Source of the DNA: Paenibacillus polymyxa
Lineage (GTDB): Bacteria > Bacillota > Bacilli > Paenibacillales > Paenibacillaceae
Direction of reading: 5' to 3'
Length of the DNA stretch: 64,000 bases
NCBI RefSeq assembly: GCF_018614975.1
Contig: NZ_JAGGNR010000008.1
Location: forward strand, 620,001 to 684,000
Part shown: in pieces, positions 47,683 to 57,343 of the stretch
Numbering within the stretch: the stretch's first letter is position 1
Layout of the letters: each line of letters begins with the position of its first letter
Notes under the pieces: model-generated
The model's input: the letters and a program-made list of their open reading frames with translations, nothing else
What the model was told of the DNA's origin: nothing
The model's database searches: none
Translations under genes and position numbers: made by a program

Positions 47683-49125
47683 TTATTTCACTGCTTGAAC
47701 AAGTTTAGACGCAATCTCCTGCAATGGCAGAAGATGACGAACGCATTGCAGCTCTACAGCAGAACGCGGCATACCATATACAACACATGTTTCTTCATTC
47801 TCGGCAAAGGTTGATGTAACTCCAGCTTCGTATAATCTCTTCATCATACGTGCTCCATCACTTCCCATTCCCGTCAGCAAAACAAGATGCCTTTGTAAAG
47901 ATGTAAACGGCAGAAGTGACTCAAACATCGTATCCACTGAAGGTCTATGTCCATTCACTGGTTGATCTTCAGTCAGCTTCACGATAAACTTCCCGTCTGC
48001 TGTTTTGTTAACTTTCACATGGAATCCGCCGGGCGCTATATAGGCGGTTCCTTTTTTCAGAACCATGCCCTCTTCAGCTTCAACCACATGCAGTGGACTG
48101 AATGTATTCAATCGTTGAGCCAGAGAACGTGTGAAATTGGGCGGCATATGCTGCACAATAATGACCGGTGCAGGCAAATCAGCAGGCAACTGCTCGAGCA
48201 ATGTCTTGAGAGCCCTCGGTCCACCCGTAGAACAACCTATTGCCACAAGTTTGTTGAATGGCCCTTCCAGCCCCCCTCCACCTTTGGGGACAGGATTAGG
48301 TTTGATTACATCCTTGGCTTTTGCAGAGGCAGAGGTTGCCGCTATTTGATCAGCCGCCACTCTAGCTGCATTAGGTAGTCGAACTTCCTTTGGAGTCTGT
48401 ACTGGATTAGCTGACCTCACTGCTTTTTCTGCCTTCGTCCCCGAATTACGCTCAGCCTTTGGCAAAGGCTCCGGTTTATTCTCTACGCGACCTGGTTTTG
48501 AAGGTGACAATGGTTCAATTGGTTTCTTTGATTTGGCCTGAAAGGCTTCAGTCCGCTCTCGAAGAGAGCGTTGATTCGTCTGGACAGGTTCGATCGTTTT
48601 TTTCACAGGCTCCGCTCGATCCCTGGCCGGCATTTCTTTCTGCACTGGCTGAGTTGGGGGAGCAACTGCTCCTCGCAACATGTCTCTATTTTTCATGGAT
48701 AACTCGCGATCAGCTTTTCTTTTGATCTCATTCATCGCAGCACGCATGCACTCAACCAAGGCTTTACCGACTTGAGCAATATCCTGGTCATGTGAAATAG
48801 ATGGTTTGCGAATGAAGTCAAATGCCCCGGCTTCAAGCGCCATAATGGTTTCTTTCATGCCTTGTTCATTGATACCAGAGAGCATAATCACGGGTACGAA
48901 GGATTCCTTCATAATTGATTTTAATGCATCCAACCCATTCATTTCGGGCATCTCAACGTCCATTGTAATAATATCGGGTTTCAATTCTAGTGATTTTTGA
49001 ATCGCTTCTCTACCGTTTGATGCCGTTGCCGTAACCTTGAATTCCGGATCCGCTTGGATCAAATCCGTAACAATCTTACGCATAAAAGCGGAATCATCGA
49101 CAACCAATACTTGATACGCCGCCAT
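47683..49125 (-). CDS. cheB: Protein-glutamate methylesterase CheB
   Basis: 480 residues. Receiver domain with phosphoacceptor D56 in TMDVEMPEMNG, then an unusually long basic, Pro/Lys/Arg-rich linker (about 135-285). The methylesterase domain has catalytic S299 in GCSTGG, then VQHMPPNFT and TGMGSDGA. It removes methyl groups from chemoreceptors during adaptation. It is about 120 residues longer than B. subtilis CheB, nearly all in the linker. Confidence 0.95.
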   Translation of the reverse strand: MAAYQVLVVDDSAFMRKIVTDLIQADPEFKVTATASNGREAIQKSLELKPDIITMDVEMPEMNGLDALKSIMKESFVPVIMLSGINEQGMKETIMALEAGAFDFIRKPSISHDQDIAQVGKALVECMRAAMNEIKRKADRELSMKNRDMLRGAVAPPTQPVQKEMPARDRAEPVKKTIEPVQTNQRSLRERTEAFQAKSKKPIEPLSPSKPGRVENKPEPLPKAERNSGTKAEKAVRSANPVQTPKEVRLPNAARVAADQIAATSASAKAKDVIKPNPVPKGGGGLEGPFNKLVAIGCSTGGPRALKTLLEQLPADLPAPVIIVQHMPPNFTRSLAQRLNTFSPLHVVEAEEGMVLKKGTAYIAPGGFHVKVNKTADGKFIVKLTEDQPVNGHRPSVDTMFESLLPFTSLQRHLVLLTGMGSDGARMMKRLYEAGVTSTFAENEETCVVYGMPRSAVELQCVRHLLPLQEIASKLVQAVK

Positions 49126-49157
49126 GTTGTGTCACCCCTGTTTCCTTTATTCAGAAA

Positions 49158-50045
49158 TCATGTTGTCCGTTTAAGCCACTTATTCATAAATCCCCTGATT
49201 CCTGTCAAGGTTCCGGATCCCGGAGTTGCAGGTACAGCCAGATAACGAAGAGCAAGTTTCTCTATATCTCTAGAGGCTTTGGCATTGGGATAAGCCAGAC
49301 TATAGGGCATTTGCCTTTTAACCGCCTTGACTACCTGGGCGTCTTCTGAAATATACCCAAGCAGCGGAATATCCGTCTGCAAAAACCGCCTCGCCACTCC
49401 AGCTATTTTATCTGCCACCCGTTCCGCTTCTCGTTCGTCTTCCACCCGGTTAACGATCATCCGAAAGGGCGTAGCATTTTCCTGGCCGTGCATAACTTTG
49501 ACTAAAGCATAAGCATCGGTTATTGAAGTCGGTTCAGGTGTCGTTATAATCAGGCATTCATCAGCAGCACCGATGAACTTCATATTCTCTCTGGAGAGTC
49601 CTGCCCCAGTGTCAAAGATGACATAATCCATTTCCTGGGCAATATCCTCGACTTGACTGGCGAAGAACTCCAGATCACGATCAGACAATGAGAACAACTC
49701 TTTCATGCCCGATCCTCCAGCGATGTAAGGCAAACCACTGGCACCCAGTTGTATGATCTCCCTTATGGATTTTTGTCGGTACAACAGGTGGTAAAGATTA
49801 TAGGAAGAAGACGTACCCATAAGAACATCAATATTAGCCATTCCAATATCGGCATCAAACACAAGTACCTTTTGCCCCAAAGCCTGCAATGCCAAGGCAA
49901 AGTTCAGTGTAAAATTGGATTTACCAACACCTCCCTTACCACTGGCCACAGTAATGATTTTCGAGGATCGAATATCTCGCTCAATGCCTTCCAATTCCAA
50001 TGGCGCGGAGACCATACTTCGAAGTGCAGCTGCCTGATCCTTCAT
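49158..50045 (-). CDS. flhG: Flagellar number regulator FlhG (MinD-like ATPase)
   Basis: 295 residues from ATG 50045, which forms an ATGA overlap with the flhF stop and has GGGAG 10 nt upstream; ATG 50054 is too close to that site. The MinD-type deviant Walker A SGKGGVGKSN and VLVFDADIGMANIDVLMG are clear. A final amphipathic region may bind membrane. It works with FlhF and the C-ring to control flagellar position and number. Confidence 0.95.
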   Translation of the reverse strand: MKDQAAALRSMVSAPLELEGIERDIRSSKIITVASGKGGVGKSNFTLNFALALQALGQKVLVFDADIGMANIDVLMGTSSSYNLYHLLYRQKSIREIIQLGASGLPYIAGGSGMKELFSLSDRDLEFFASQVEDIAQEMDYVIFDTGAGLSRENMKFIGAADECLIITTPEPTSITDAYALVKVMHGQENATPFRMIVNRVEDEREAERVADKIAGVARRFLQTDIPLLGYISEDAQVVKAVKRQMPYSLAYPNAKASRDIEKLALRYLAVPATPGSGTLTGIRGFMNKWLKRTT

Positions 50046-51394
50046 TGTGACCATTCTCCCAGCAACTGTTTAGACAACGAATCTGCATCCGGCTTCAACA
50101 AATCGTCCGGAACATTTTGTCCATTTGCCACATATGCGAGCTTGAGTGGAAAGCGGTGTAACAAGTTAAATAGCGGGCCGCAGCTCCCAGTCTCATCCAT
50201 TTTGGTGAAAATCACCTTATCCAGACCATATTTACTGAAATGTTCCGTGATCTGAACCATATCAGCACTTTTGGAAGTCATACTCATGACCAGAAAGGTT
50301 TCGCTATTCTCTACAGGAGCAAGCAAACTTTGCAGTTCCGAAACAAGTAACTCATTTCTGTAGTTTCTACCCGCTGTATCCATAAAGATCAAGTCACAAT
50401 TCTCTAATCGAGAAATGGCACGTTGTGTATCACCGGGTGATTGTACCACCTCAAGTGGAACATTCAGTATAGATGCATATGTTCTAAGCTGTTCTACCGC
50501 CGAGATCCGATACGTGTCTGATGTAATGAATCCAACTTTACGCTGTTTTTTAAACATTTGTTCAGCAGCCAATTTTGCAATTGTCGTAGTTTTCCCTACA
50601 CCTGTTGGTCCAGCTACATAGACGATTCGCGTGGTAGGAAGAATGCCTTCTTCAATACGTTGCTCCAAAAAGTGCATGACCTCAAGCTTCACTACTTGCT
50701 CTACATCCTGTTCTTTCAATCCATCCTCAGACCATTTTACTTGAATCGAATCAAACCAGGATTCCCATACTTCAGGCCAAACTTCTTGTTCTGTCAAACG
50801 TTCTCGGATCATATGAAGTTCCTCTGGCACAGGGTCCGCAGAAGTACCTTGCTTTGAAAGCCTGGTCACCATCTGTTTTAGATCCTGCAATTCAGTCATC
50901 AACTTATCCTGCTGCAGCTCTGAACCTGTTGGCTTCGAACCAGTTGTTGAACCCGAAAAATCCGCCCCTTGCGGTCGCGGTTTATGATCCGTGCTCGAAG
51001 AACCTGAGCCGCTGTCTATGTCTGAACCGATATTACGCGATTCAAACACAGACGGGGCAGCAACAGATTGGTCCTGTACACTTTGATCAGCTGTATTCGT
51101 TGTCGCCGACTCATCAGAAGCCGCAACAAACGAACGAGCTGTTTGCCGATAAGTCTCAGGTACTAATGCACGAGGTACAGGTGTGAATTGATTTTGTACT
51201 GGCTTTGTTGTTTGCTTGTTTTCTTCCTTATCCACTGCAGCTACAACTTCGATCCGTTTTTTGCGAAACATTCCCATCACACCGCCCACCTTAATCTCTT
51301 TGGTGGACAGAATAACGGCATCACTTCCCAGGTCTTTGCGAATTTGAAGCATAGCTTCGGGCATGGTCTCAACAACGTATTGTTTTACTCTCAT
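50042..51394 (-). CDS. flhF: Flagellar biosynthesis GTPase FlhF
   Basis: 450 residues: an N-terminal B domain, a low-complexity Ser/Asp/Gln-rich linker (about 70-165), an N domain, and an SRP-type G domain with GPTGVGKTTTIAKLAA (about 261-276), DTYRISAVEQL and MDTAGR. It guides the flagellar export apparatus to its cell position. It overlaps flhA and flhG by ATGA. Confidence 0.95.
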   Translation of the reverse strand: MRVKQYVVETMPEAMLQIRKDLGSDAVILSTKEIKVGGVMGMFRKKRIEVVAAVDKEENKQTTKPVQNQFTPVPRALVPETYRQTARSFVAASDESATTNTADQSVQDQSVAAPSVFESRNIGSDIDSGSGSSSTDHKPRPQGADFSGSTTGSKPTGSELQQDKLMTELQDLKQMVTRLSKQGTSADPVPEELHMIRERLTEQEVWPEVWESWFDSIQVKWSEDGLKEQDVEQVVKLEVMHFLEQRIEEGILPTTRIVYVAGPTGVGKTTTIAKLAAEQMFKKQRKVGFITSDTYRISAVEQLRTYASILNVPLEVVQSPGDTQRAISRLENCDLIFMDTAGRNYRNELLVSELQSLLAPVENSETFLVMSMTSKSADMVQITEHFSKYGLDKVIFTKMDETGSCGPLFNLLHRFPLKLAYVANGQNVPDDLLKPDADSLSKQLLGEWSQ

Positions 51395-53424
51395 AAGTTC
51401 ACCACCCCGATACTTTGAATTTCAACATTCGGCTCCAACTCGCTGTAGGAAAGCACTGGAATGTCCTGCATTGTACGTTCAATAACCTGACGCAGATACA
51501 TCCGAATGGTTGGAGAAGTTAATACAACAGGTTGTTGACCTGATTGAATCAAACGGTTCACTTGTTCACTGAGCTTCTGATATACACTTTGTGTAGATAC
51601 AGGGTCTAGCGCAAGATAACTGCCTTGATCCGATTGTTGCACACTTTCAGCAATTTTCTTCTCAAGACCAGGTCCAACCGTGATCACTCGAAGTGTCTCA
51701 CCTTTCTGTGAAAACTGCTGAGTAATCTGACGTGAGAGGGATTGTCTGACGTATTCAGTCAGCACATCAGGATCCTTCGTATACGTACCATAGTCAGCCA
51801 GAGTCTCGAAGATGGTCACCATATCCCGAATAGATATTTTCTCACGCAATAACTTGGCAAGCACTTTCTGTACATCACCAATGGAAAGTAGAGAAGGGAT
51901 CAGTTCATCCACAAGAGCAGAATAGTTCTCTCTGAGATTATCCACAAGTGCTTTTGTCTCTTGTCTTCCAAGTAACTCATGCGCATGTTTCTTAATCAGT
52001 TCCGTCAGATGTGTAGCCACAACGGAAGGCGGGTCTACGACCGTATATCCCGCAAGTTCCGCTCTGTCTTTGGTTACTTCATCAATCCATAGTGCTGGAA
52101 GTCCAAAAGCAGGCTCCGTCGTTTCAATACCTGTCACAGACTCCTCATCATAACCAGGACTCATGGCAAGGTAATGATTCAACAACAGTTCTCCTCCTCC
52201 TACCACATTACCCTTGATTTTGATAACATACTCATTGGGTCTGAGCTGGATATTATCTCGAATCCGTATGACCGGAACGACCAAGCCCAGTTCAAGAGCA
52301 CACTGCCTCCGAATCATAATGATCCGATCCAATAAGTCCCCACCCTGTTGATTATCAGCAAGCGGGATTAAACCATAACCAAATTCAAACTCAATAGGGT
52401 CCACCTGAAGCAGATTAATTACACTTTCAGGACTTCTAACCTCTTCAATCTGCTGTTCTTCTTCCAACTGTTCTTCCGCTACTTGTTTCAAATTCAGATT
52501 ATTCTGCATACGCCACGCGGAATATGCCAACACACCTGCCAATGGAAGCGTAGTAATAACATGAATTGGTGTGAAGAAACCGAGCATGGCAATAACGAAA
52601 GCTACGATATAAATGAGTATTGGATATGTAAACAGTTGCCCCGTAATATCATCTGCCAAGTTCCCTTCTGATGACGCTCTGGTGACGATAAGTCCTGCTG
52701 CTGTGGAAATAAGCAGAGCAGGGATTTGGCTTACCAATCCATCTCCGATAGTCAATACAGAGTACGTTGACATTGCTTCTGCGAAAGCCATCCCATGCAC
52801 AGTCATACCGATAATAAATCCACCAATGAGATTGATCAGGAGGATAATAATACTTGCAATTGCGTCACCTTTTACGAATTTACTTGCCCCATCCATCGCT
52901 CCATAGAAATCCGCTTCACGTTCAATTTTGGAACGACGCTCACGAGCTTGTTGCTCGTTGATCAGACCCGCATTCAGATCCGCATCGATACTCATTTGTT
53001 TACCAGGCATCGCATCGAGGGTGAATCGGGCAGCAACTTCAGCTACACGCTCAGACCCCTTTGTAATAACGATAAACTGAACGACAACGAGGATCAAAAA
53101 CACGATAAATCCAATGGCAATTTGCCCTCCAGCAATCCAGCTACCAAAGGTAGCAACTACGGCTCCGGCATCCCCATCACCAAGGATTAGCTTGGTTGTC
53201 GAAATGTTCAGTGCTAGTCGGAATAGTGTAGTGATCAACAGCAAAGCTGGAAAAATGGAAAACTGCAACGCTTCTTTGCTGTTCATAGCGACAAGGAGTA
53301 TCATCAGTGCAATAGTAATATTGACGACGAGTAACAAGTCCAACAGCCAGGGCGGGATCGGGAGAATCATCATTAACACAATACCAATGATACCCGCAAG
53401 GACAGATATATCTTTAATTTTCAA
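51391..53424 (-). CDS. flhA: Flagellar export gate protein FlhA
   Basis: 677 residues. Eight predicted N-terminal membrane helices (about 8-325) hold a conserved cytoplasmic FHIPEP-type loop (DAMPGKQMSIDADLNAGLI, about 145-163). A large C-terminal domain, the chaperone docking platform, follows. TTG 53424 with GGAGG 11 nt upstream. It energises export with the FliI ATPase complex. It overlaps flhF by ATGA. Confidence 0.97.
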   Translation of the reverse strand: MKIKDISVLAGIIGIVLMMILPIPPWLLDLLLVVNITIALMILLVAMNSKEALQFSIFPALLLITTLFRLALNISTTKLILGDGDAGAVVATFGSWIAGGQIAIGFIVFLILVVVQFIVITKGSERVAEVAARFTLDAMPGKQMSIDADLNAGLINEQQARERRSKIEREADFYGAMDGASKFVKGDAIASIIILLINLIGGFIIGMTVHGMAFAEAMSTYSVLTIGDGLVSQIPALLISTAAGLIVTRASSEGNLADDITGQLFTYPILIYIVAFVIAMLGFFTPIHVITTLPLAGVLAYSAWRMQNNLNLKQVAEEQLEEEQQIEEVRSPESVINLLQVDPIEFEFGYGLIPLADNQQGGDLLDRIIMIRRQCALELGLVVPVIRIRDNIQLRPNEYVIKIKGNVVGGGELLLNHYLAMSPGYDEESVTGIETTEPAFGLPALWIDEVTKDRAELAGYTVVDPPSVVATHLTELIKKHAHELLGRQETKALVDNLRENYSALVDELIPSLLSIGDVQKVLAKLLREKISIRDMVTIFETLADYGTYTKDPDVLTEYVRQSLSRQITQQFSQKGETLRVITVGPGLEKKIAESVQQSDQGSYLALDPVSTQSVYQKLSEQVNRLIQSGQQPVVLTSPTIRMYLRQVIERTMQDIPVLSYSELEPNVEIQSIGVVNL

Positions 53425-53449
53425 TGAATGTACGGCCTCCGATCCCCTT

Positions 53450-54532
53450 TTATTTCGTTCTGCCCTTTAGTTTATATACATAAGCCAGCACTTCAGCTAC
53501 AGCTTGAAACAAATCGGCCGGTATGGCGTCACCAATCTCGGCTCTCTGGAACAATGCCCGTGCCAGCGGCTTGTTTTCCATCGTAATAACACCGTTTTCT
53601 TTTGCAATTTCCTTAATACGCAAGGCGACATAATCCTGACCTTTGGCAATAATCTGTGGTGCCTCCATCTCGGAACCTTCATACTTTAATGCAACCGCAA
53701 AGTGAGTTGGGTTCGTAATGATTACATCCGCATTCGGCACTTCCTGCATCATACGCTGCATAGCCATACGACGCTGGCGTTCCCGGATTTTACCTTTGAT
53801 CAGCGGGTCACCCTCCATTTTTTTGTACTCATCCTTAATGTCTTGCTTGGACATACGGATCTTCTTCTCATGATCATACTTCTGATACATATAATCAAAT
53901 ATTGCAAGTATCATTAATGCCACTGCAATCTTGATTCCAAGACTTAAAGTGATCGACGCTGCGAAATGTAAAATAGCATCCAATGAAAAATGAGAAAGTG
54001 AAGCAATATCTGACTGGTAGCCCTTAATTGTGCTGTAAACGAGATAACCGATAATCGACATTTTCAAAATGGACTTAGCAAATTCCACTAATGAGCGGAG
54101 AGAGAATATATTTTTGAAACCTTTAATGGGGTCCAGTTTCTCAAGCTTTGGCTTTAAACCTTCTCCTACAAGAAGAAAACCAACTTGCATGTAGTTAACG
54201 ATCAAAGCAACCAGTAACGCACCCAGCAAAACGGGAGCGATCAATAACAAAACTTCAATGCCATAGCGCATCATAAGCGCCATTACATTCTCTCCGGTGA
54301 TTTCCATACTCAATCGATTGATGAAGATATCTGTAAACAGACGAACTATACGTTCTTTATAGAAATTGCTGAATACCATCATGATCAAAAACGCGAACAG
54401 AAGAATGGATGCGCCAGATAGTTCAGCGCTTTTTACAACCTGTCCTTTTTTTCGTGTATCCTGTCTCTTTTTCGGGGTAGCTTTCTCCGTCTTCTCCCCT
54501 GAAAACAACTGGAGGTCGAGTTGAAGTTTCAT
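53450..54532 (-). CDS. flhB: Flagellar export switch protein FlhB
   Basis: 360 residues: four membrane helices and a C-terminal cytoplasmic domain with the autocleavage motif NPTH (cut after N274), in ITNPTHFAVALKY. Cleavage switches export from hook to filament substrates in response to FliK. It starts 23 nt after fliR. Confidence 0.97.
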   Translation of the reverse strand: MKLQLDLQLFSGEKTEKATPKKRQDTRKKGQVVKSAELSGASILLFAFLIMMVFSNFYKERIVRLFTDIFINRLSMEITGENVMALMMRYGIEVLLLIAPVLLGALLVALIVNYMQVGFLLVGEGLKPKLEKLDPIKGFKNIFSLRSLVEFAKSILKMSIIGYLVYSTIKGYQSDIASLSHFSLDAILHFAASITLSLGIKIAVALMILAIFDYMYQKYDHEKKIRMSKQDIKDEYKKMEGDPLIKGKIRERQRRMAMQRMMQEVPNADVIITNPTHFAVALKYEGSEMEAPQIIAKGQDYVALRIKEIAKENGVITMENKPLARALFQRAEIGDAIPADLFQAVAEVLAYVYKLKGRTK

Positions 54533-54555
54533 CCGTGTCTTTTCCTCCGTTTCAC

Positions 54556-55344
54556 TCAGCCGGGCCTTTGTCCAATGGTTCCAAGCAATTTTTCCATCGA
54601 TCTGAATATTGCTTCGAACAATTGACTAAATACAAAGGAGAAACTGGGAACCAGCAAAAGCAAAATAGCAAGACCAACGAGTAACTTAAGCGGCAACCCA
54701 ACTGCAAATACATTAAATTGAGGAGCAGTTTTGGCCAAAAAACCCAATCCAACATCCGTCAAAAACAACGCAACTACAATCGGAGCCGACATCTGAAAAG
54801 CCAGCATAAATGATTGACCTAAGGTCTGAATCAAAAATTCAGCAATACTTCCATCTGCCAACCGTAGGAAAAACACATTTGATAATGGCACCCACCGGTA
54901 ACTGTAAACTATCGCATCCAGCAAATAATGGTGTCCATTCATCGTCAGAAACAGAAGCATAGCAAATGCGTACTTCAAGTTTCCCGTAAGTGGCGCTGAA
55001 GCACCTGTCATTGGATCATATACATTGGCCATACCAAAACCGATCTGTAGATCGATAAAGGTCCCCGCAGTCTGAACAGCCGTCATCAACAGATAAGCCA
55101 CAAAACCTAAAAGCAGGCCAATTAGAATCTCTCTGATGATCAATAAAACATAGCTCAGATCGGTGGGTACGGTCTGGTCTATTCCGTAAATCAAATAGAC
55201 AGACAATGTGACAAATGCAGAGATACCAATTTTAACTGAAGTTGGCACATTTCGAGCCGAAAAAACTGGCGCAGTTACAAAAAATGATGTGATTCGACAA
55301 AACATAAGCAGAGCGACAGGGAAACTTTGCAACAATGTCTCCAT
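54556..55344 (-). CDS. fliR: Flagellar export protein FliR
   Basis: 262 residues, six membrane helices, the usual size; typical FliR features include SFFVTAPVFSARNVPTSVKIG and FIDLQIGFGMANVYDP. It forms the export gate with FliP and FliQ. It begins 10 nt after fliQ. Confidence 0.95.
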   Translation of the reverse strand: METLLQSFPVALLMFCRITSFFVTAPVFSARNVPTSVKIGISAFVTLSVYLIYGIDQTVPTDLSYVLLIIREILIGLLLGFVAYLLMTAVQTAGTFIDLQIGFGMANVYDPMTGASAPLTGNLKYAFAMLLFLTMNGHHYLLDAIVYSYRWVPLSNVFFLRLADGSIAEFLIQTLGQSFMLAFQMSAPIVVALFLTDVGLGFLAKTAPQFNVFAVGLPLKLLVGLAILLLLVPSFSFVFSQLFEAIFRSMEKLLGTIGQRPG

Positions 55345-55354
55345 TTGCTAAAGC

Positions 55355-55624
55355 CTACCCTATGTATCTGTATAGATTATCGAGAATGTTAAACGTAAAA
55401 TCGACCAAGATATTTAAGATCCAAGGTCCAAACAAAAGTACTGCCAGAAGTACGGCAACAATCTTCGGCACAAAAGCTAATGTTTGTTCCTGAATTTGAG
55501 TTGTCGCTTGAAAAATACTGATTGCAAGTCCTACAACCAGAGCTAGTATAAGCATGGGTGCACTGGCCAGCAATGACGTGTATACCGCTTTCCCGGCCAG
55601 ACCGATAATAAATTCCGAAGTCAT
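55355..55624 (-). CDS. fliQ: Flagellar export protein FliQ
   Basis: 89 residues, two membrane helices, standard length. LALVVGLAISIFQATTQIQEQ is a family hallmark. Subunit of the FliPQR export channel, located between fliP and fliR. Confidence 0.96.
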   Translation of the reverse strand: MTSEFIIGLAGKAVYTSLLASAPMLILALVVGLAISIFQATTQIQEQTLAFVPKIVAVLLAVLLFGPWILNILVDFTFNILDNLYRYIG

Positions 55625-55649
55625 GACCGTCCTCCTTTAACTTTCCGGA

Positions 55650-56405
55650 TCAAGTGTTAAAACTCAGTAACAGTGACTTGACAACCAGATACCACCCGTC
55701 CACAAGGACAAAGAGCAGTATTTTGAAAGGTAATGAGATCATGACCGGTGGAAGCATCATCATCCCCATTGCCATGAGTGTACTCGCGACAACAATGTCT
55801 ATAACCAGAAACGGAATAAAAATCATAAACCCCATCTGGAAAGCTGTCTTCAACTCACTGATTACATATGCCGGCACCATAACAGTAATTGGGATATCCT
55901 GATAGGTCTTTGGTTGTTCAGTCTGATTGTACTTCATAAACAGCAGAAGATCTTTTTCTCTAGTGTGACTAAACATAAATTTCTTCATGGGATCCGCTGC
56001 TTTTTCAAGTGCCTCGGTTTGCGTAAGCTCTCCCTGGAGATAGGGCTGAAGCGCTACCTGATTTATGGAAGACAACGTCGGCGACATAATGAAAAGTGTC
56101 AGAAATAGCGCCAAACCGACCAGCACCTGATTGGGTGGCATTTGTTGTGTACCCAAAGATGTACGTATAAAACCGAGCACAATCACAATCCGAGTAAAAC
56201 TGGTCATCAGTACAAGCATTGCTGGAGCAATACTAAGCACCGTAATTAACAGAATGATGGACAGTGAACTCGTGCTTGGTGTTCCTCCATCACCGTTTCC
56301 AATCTGAATATCAATATTCGGAATGGGTTCGGCAAAGGCAACCGTTACAGATGCCAGACTGATAAGTCCTAATAAACAACACGCTAACCAAATCTTTTTC
56401 TTCAT
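55650..56405 (-). CDS. fliP: Flagellar export protein FliP
   Basis: 251 residues with an N-terminal signal peptide (about 1-25) and four membrane helices. Typical segments are MLVLMTSFTRIVIVLGFIR and GTQQMPPNQVLVGLALFLT. It nucleates the export channel. Its ATG overlaps the fliZ stop (ATGA). Confidence 0.97.
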   Translation of the reverse strand: MKKKIWLACCLLGLISLASVTVAFAEPIPNIDIQIGNGDGGTPSTSSLSIILLITVLSIAPAMLVLMTSFTRIVIVLGFIRTSLGTQQMPPNQVLVGLALFLTLFIMSPTLSSINQVALQPYLQGELTQTEALEKAADPMKKFMFSHTREKDLLLFMKYNQTEQPKTYQDIPITVMVPAYVISELKTAFQMGFMIFIPFLVIDIVVASTLMAMGMMMLPPVMISLPFKILLFVLVDGWYLVVKSLLLSFNT

Positions 56406-56944
56406 GAATCCCTCGACCGATCTGTAGTATTGTCTTTATCCAGGAGCTCTTCCATCTTCTCTTTACGGTTAGGCATCTGCCGAAGTTTGGATTCAAACAT
56501 TTCGTGAAAAGAAGTTGTGTCCTCTAGTTCCATTTCCCGTGGCGGTTCTTCTCTACGGAAACGTTTTGTGAGCTTGGCAATGAGAGGTGACAGATTCCCT
56601 TGTTGTGCAGCAGCATCTCGTTCGAAGGAAGCAATGATTCTTTTCGCCTCTTCCAGATCCGAAACCTTATCTATCAACTGGATGTCTTCACCTACGCCAA
56701 GCAGATATACATTCCCACCAATTTCTATAATTTGCAAGGACTTGTTTTGTCCCAATCCGACCCCGCCAAGGGTACGAATTGTGCCGTGCCGGAACATTTG
56801 CTGATTCCGTTTGTTTAAGAACCGGATCAGATAAACAATAAGGACCAGGATGACGGCCAGGACAACAATCACCCATACAAGCTGTAAATAATAATTGGCT
56901 CCCGCGCCAGCTGCTTCTGGAAAATCACCCTGAGCCATCATCAT
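56402..56944 (-). CDS. fliZ: FliO/FliZ family flagellar assembly membrane protein
   Basis: 180 residues: one membrane helix (about 20-42) followed by a small beta-rich FliO domain (GLGQNKSLQIIEIGGNVYLLGV) and a charged C-terminal tail. FliO stabilises FliP during gate assembly; in Bacillus it is called FliZ. It starts 5 nt after cheY; the ribosome binding site is weak, suggesting translational coupling. Confidence 0.92.
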   Translation of the reverse strand: MMMAQGDFPEAAGAGANYYLQLVWVIVVLAVILVLIVYLIRFLNKRNQQMFRHGTIRTLGGVGLGQNKSLQIIEIGGNVYLLGVGEDIQLIDKVSDLEEAKRIIASFERDAAAQQGNLSPLIAKLTKRFRREEPPREMELEDTTSFHEMFESKLRQMPNRKEKMEELLDKDNTTDRSRDS

Positions 56945-56949
56945 GTCTC

Positions 56950-57315
56950 TTAAACGCCCAGTGTCTTGCTAATCGCTTCGATAACCCGATCAGATTGGAA
57001 AGGTTTAACAATAAAGTCTTTAGCACCTGCTTGAATAGCGTCGATTACCATCGCTTGTTGACCCATCGCGGAGCACATAATTACTTTAGCGTTAGCATCA
57101 ATCTTCTTAATTTCTTTCAAAGCTGCAATGCCATCCATCTCAGGCATCGTAATATCCATTGTGATCAGATCTGGACGAAGCTCTTTAAATTTCTCAATTG
57201 CTTGTGAGCCATCCTGTGCCTCACCAACAACCTCATATCCATTTTTGGACAAAATGTCCCGGATCATCATTCTCATAAATGCAGCGTCGTCTACGACTAA
57301 AATTCGGTTTGCCAT
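56950..57315 (-). CDS. cheY: Chemotaxis response regulator CheY
   Basis: 121 residues, a lone receiver domain. Acidic pocket D9-D10, phosphoacceptor D54 in ITMDITMPEMDG, and the conserved lysine in KDFIVKPFQ. Phosphorylated by CheA, it binds FliM/FliY to control rotation. It lies between fliY and fliZ, as in B. subtilis. Confidence 0.97.
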   Translation of the reverse strand: MANRILVVDDAAFMRMMIRDILSKNGYEVVGEAQDGSQAIEKFKELRPDLITMDITMPEMDGIAALKEIKKIDANAKVIMCSAMGQQAMVIDAIQAGAKDFIVKPFQSDRVIEAISKTLGV

Positions 57316-57343
57316 CTTGATTCAAGTCCTCCCTAAATTGTGC

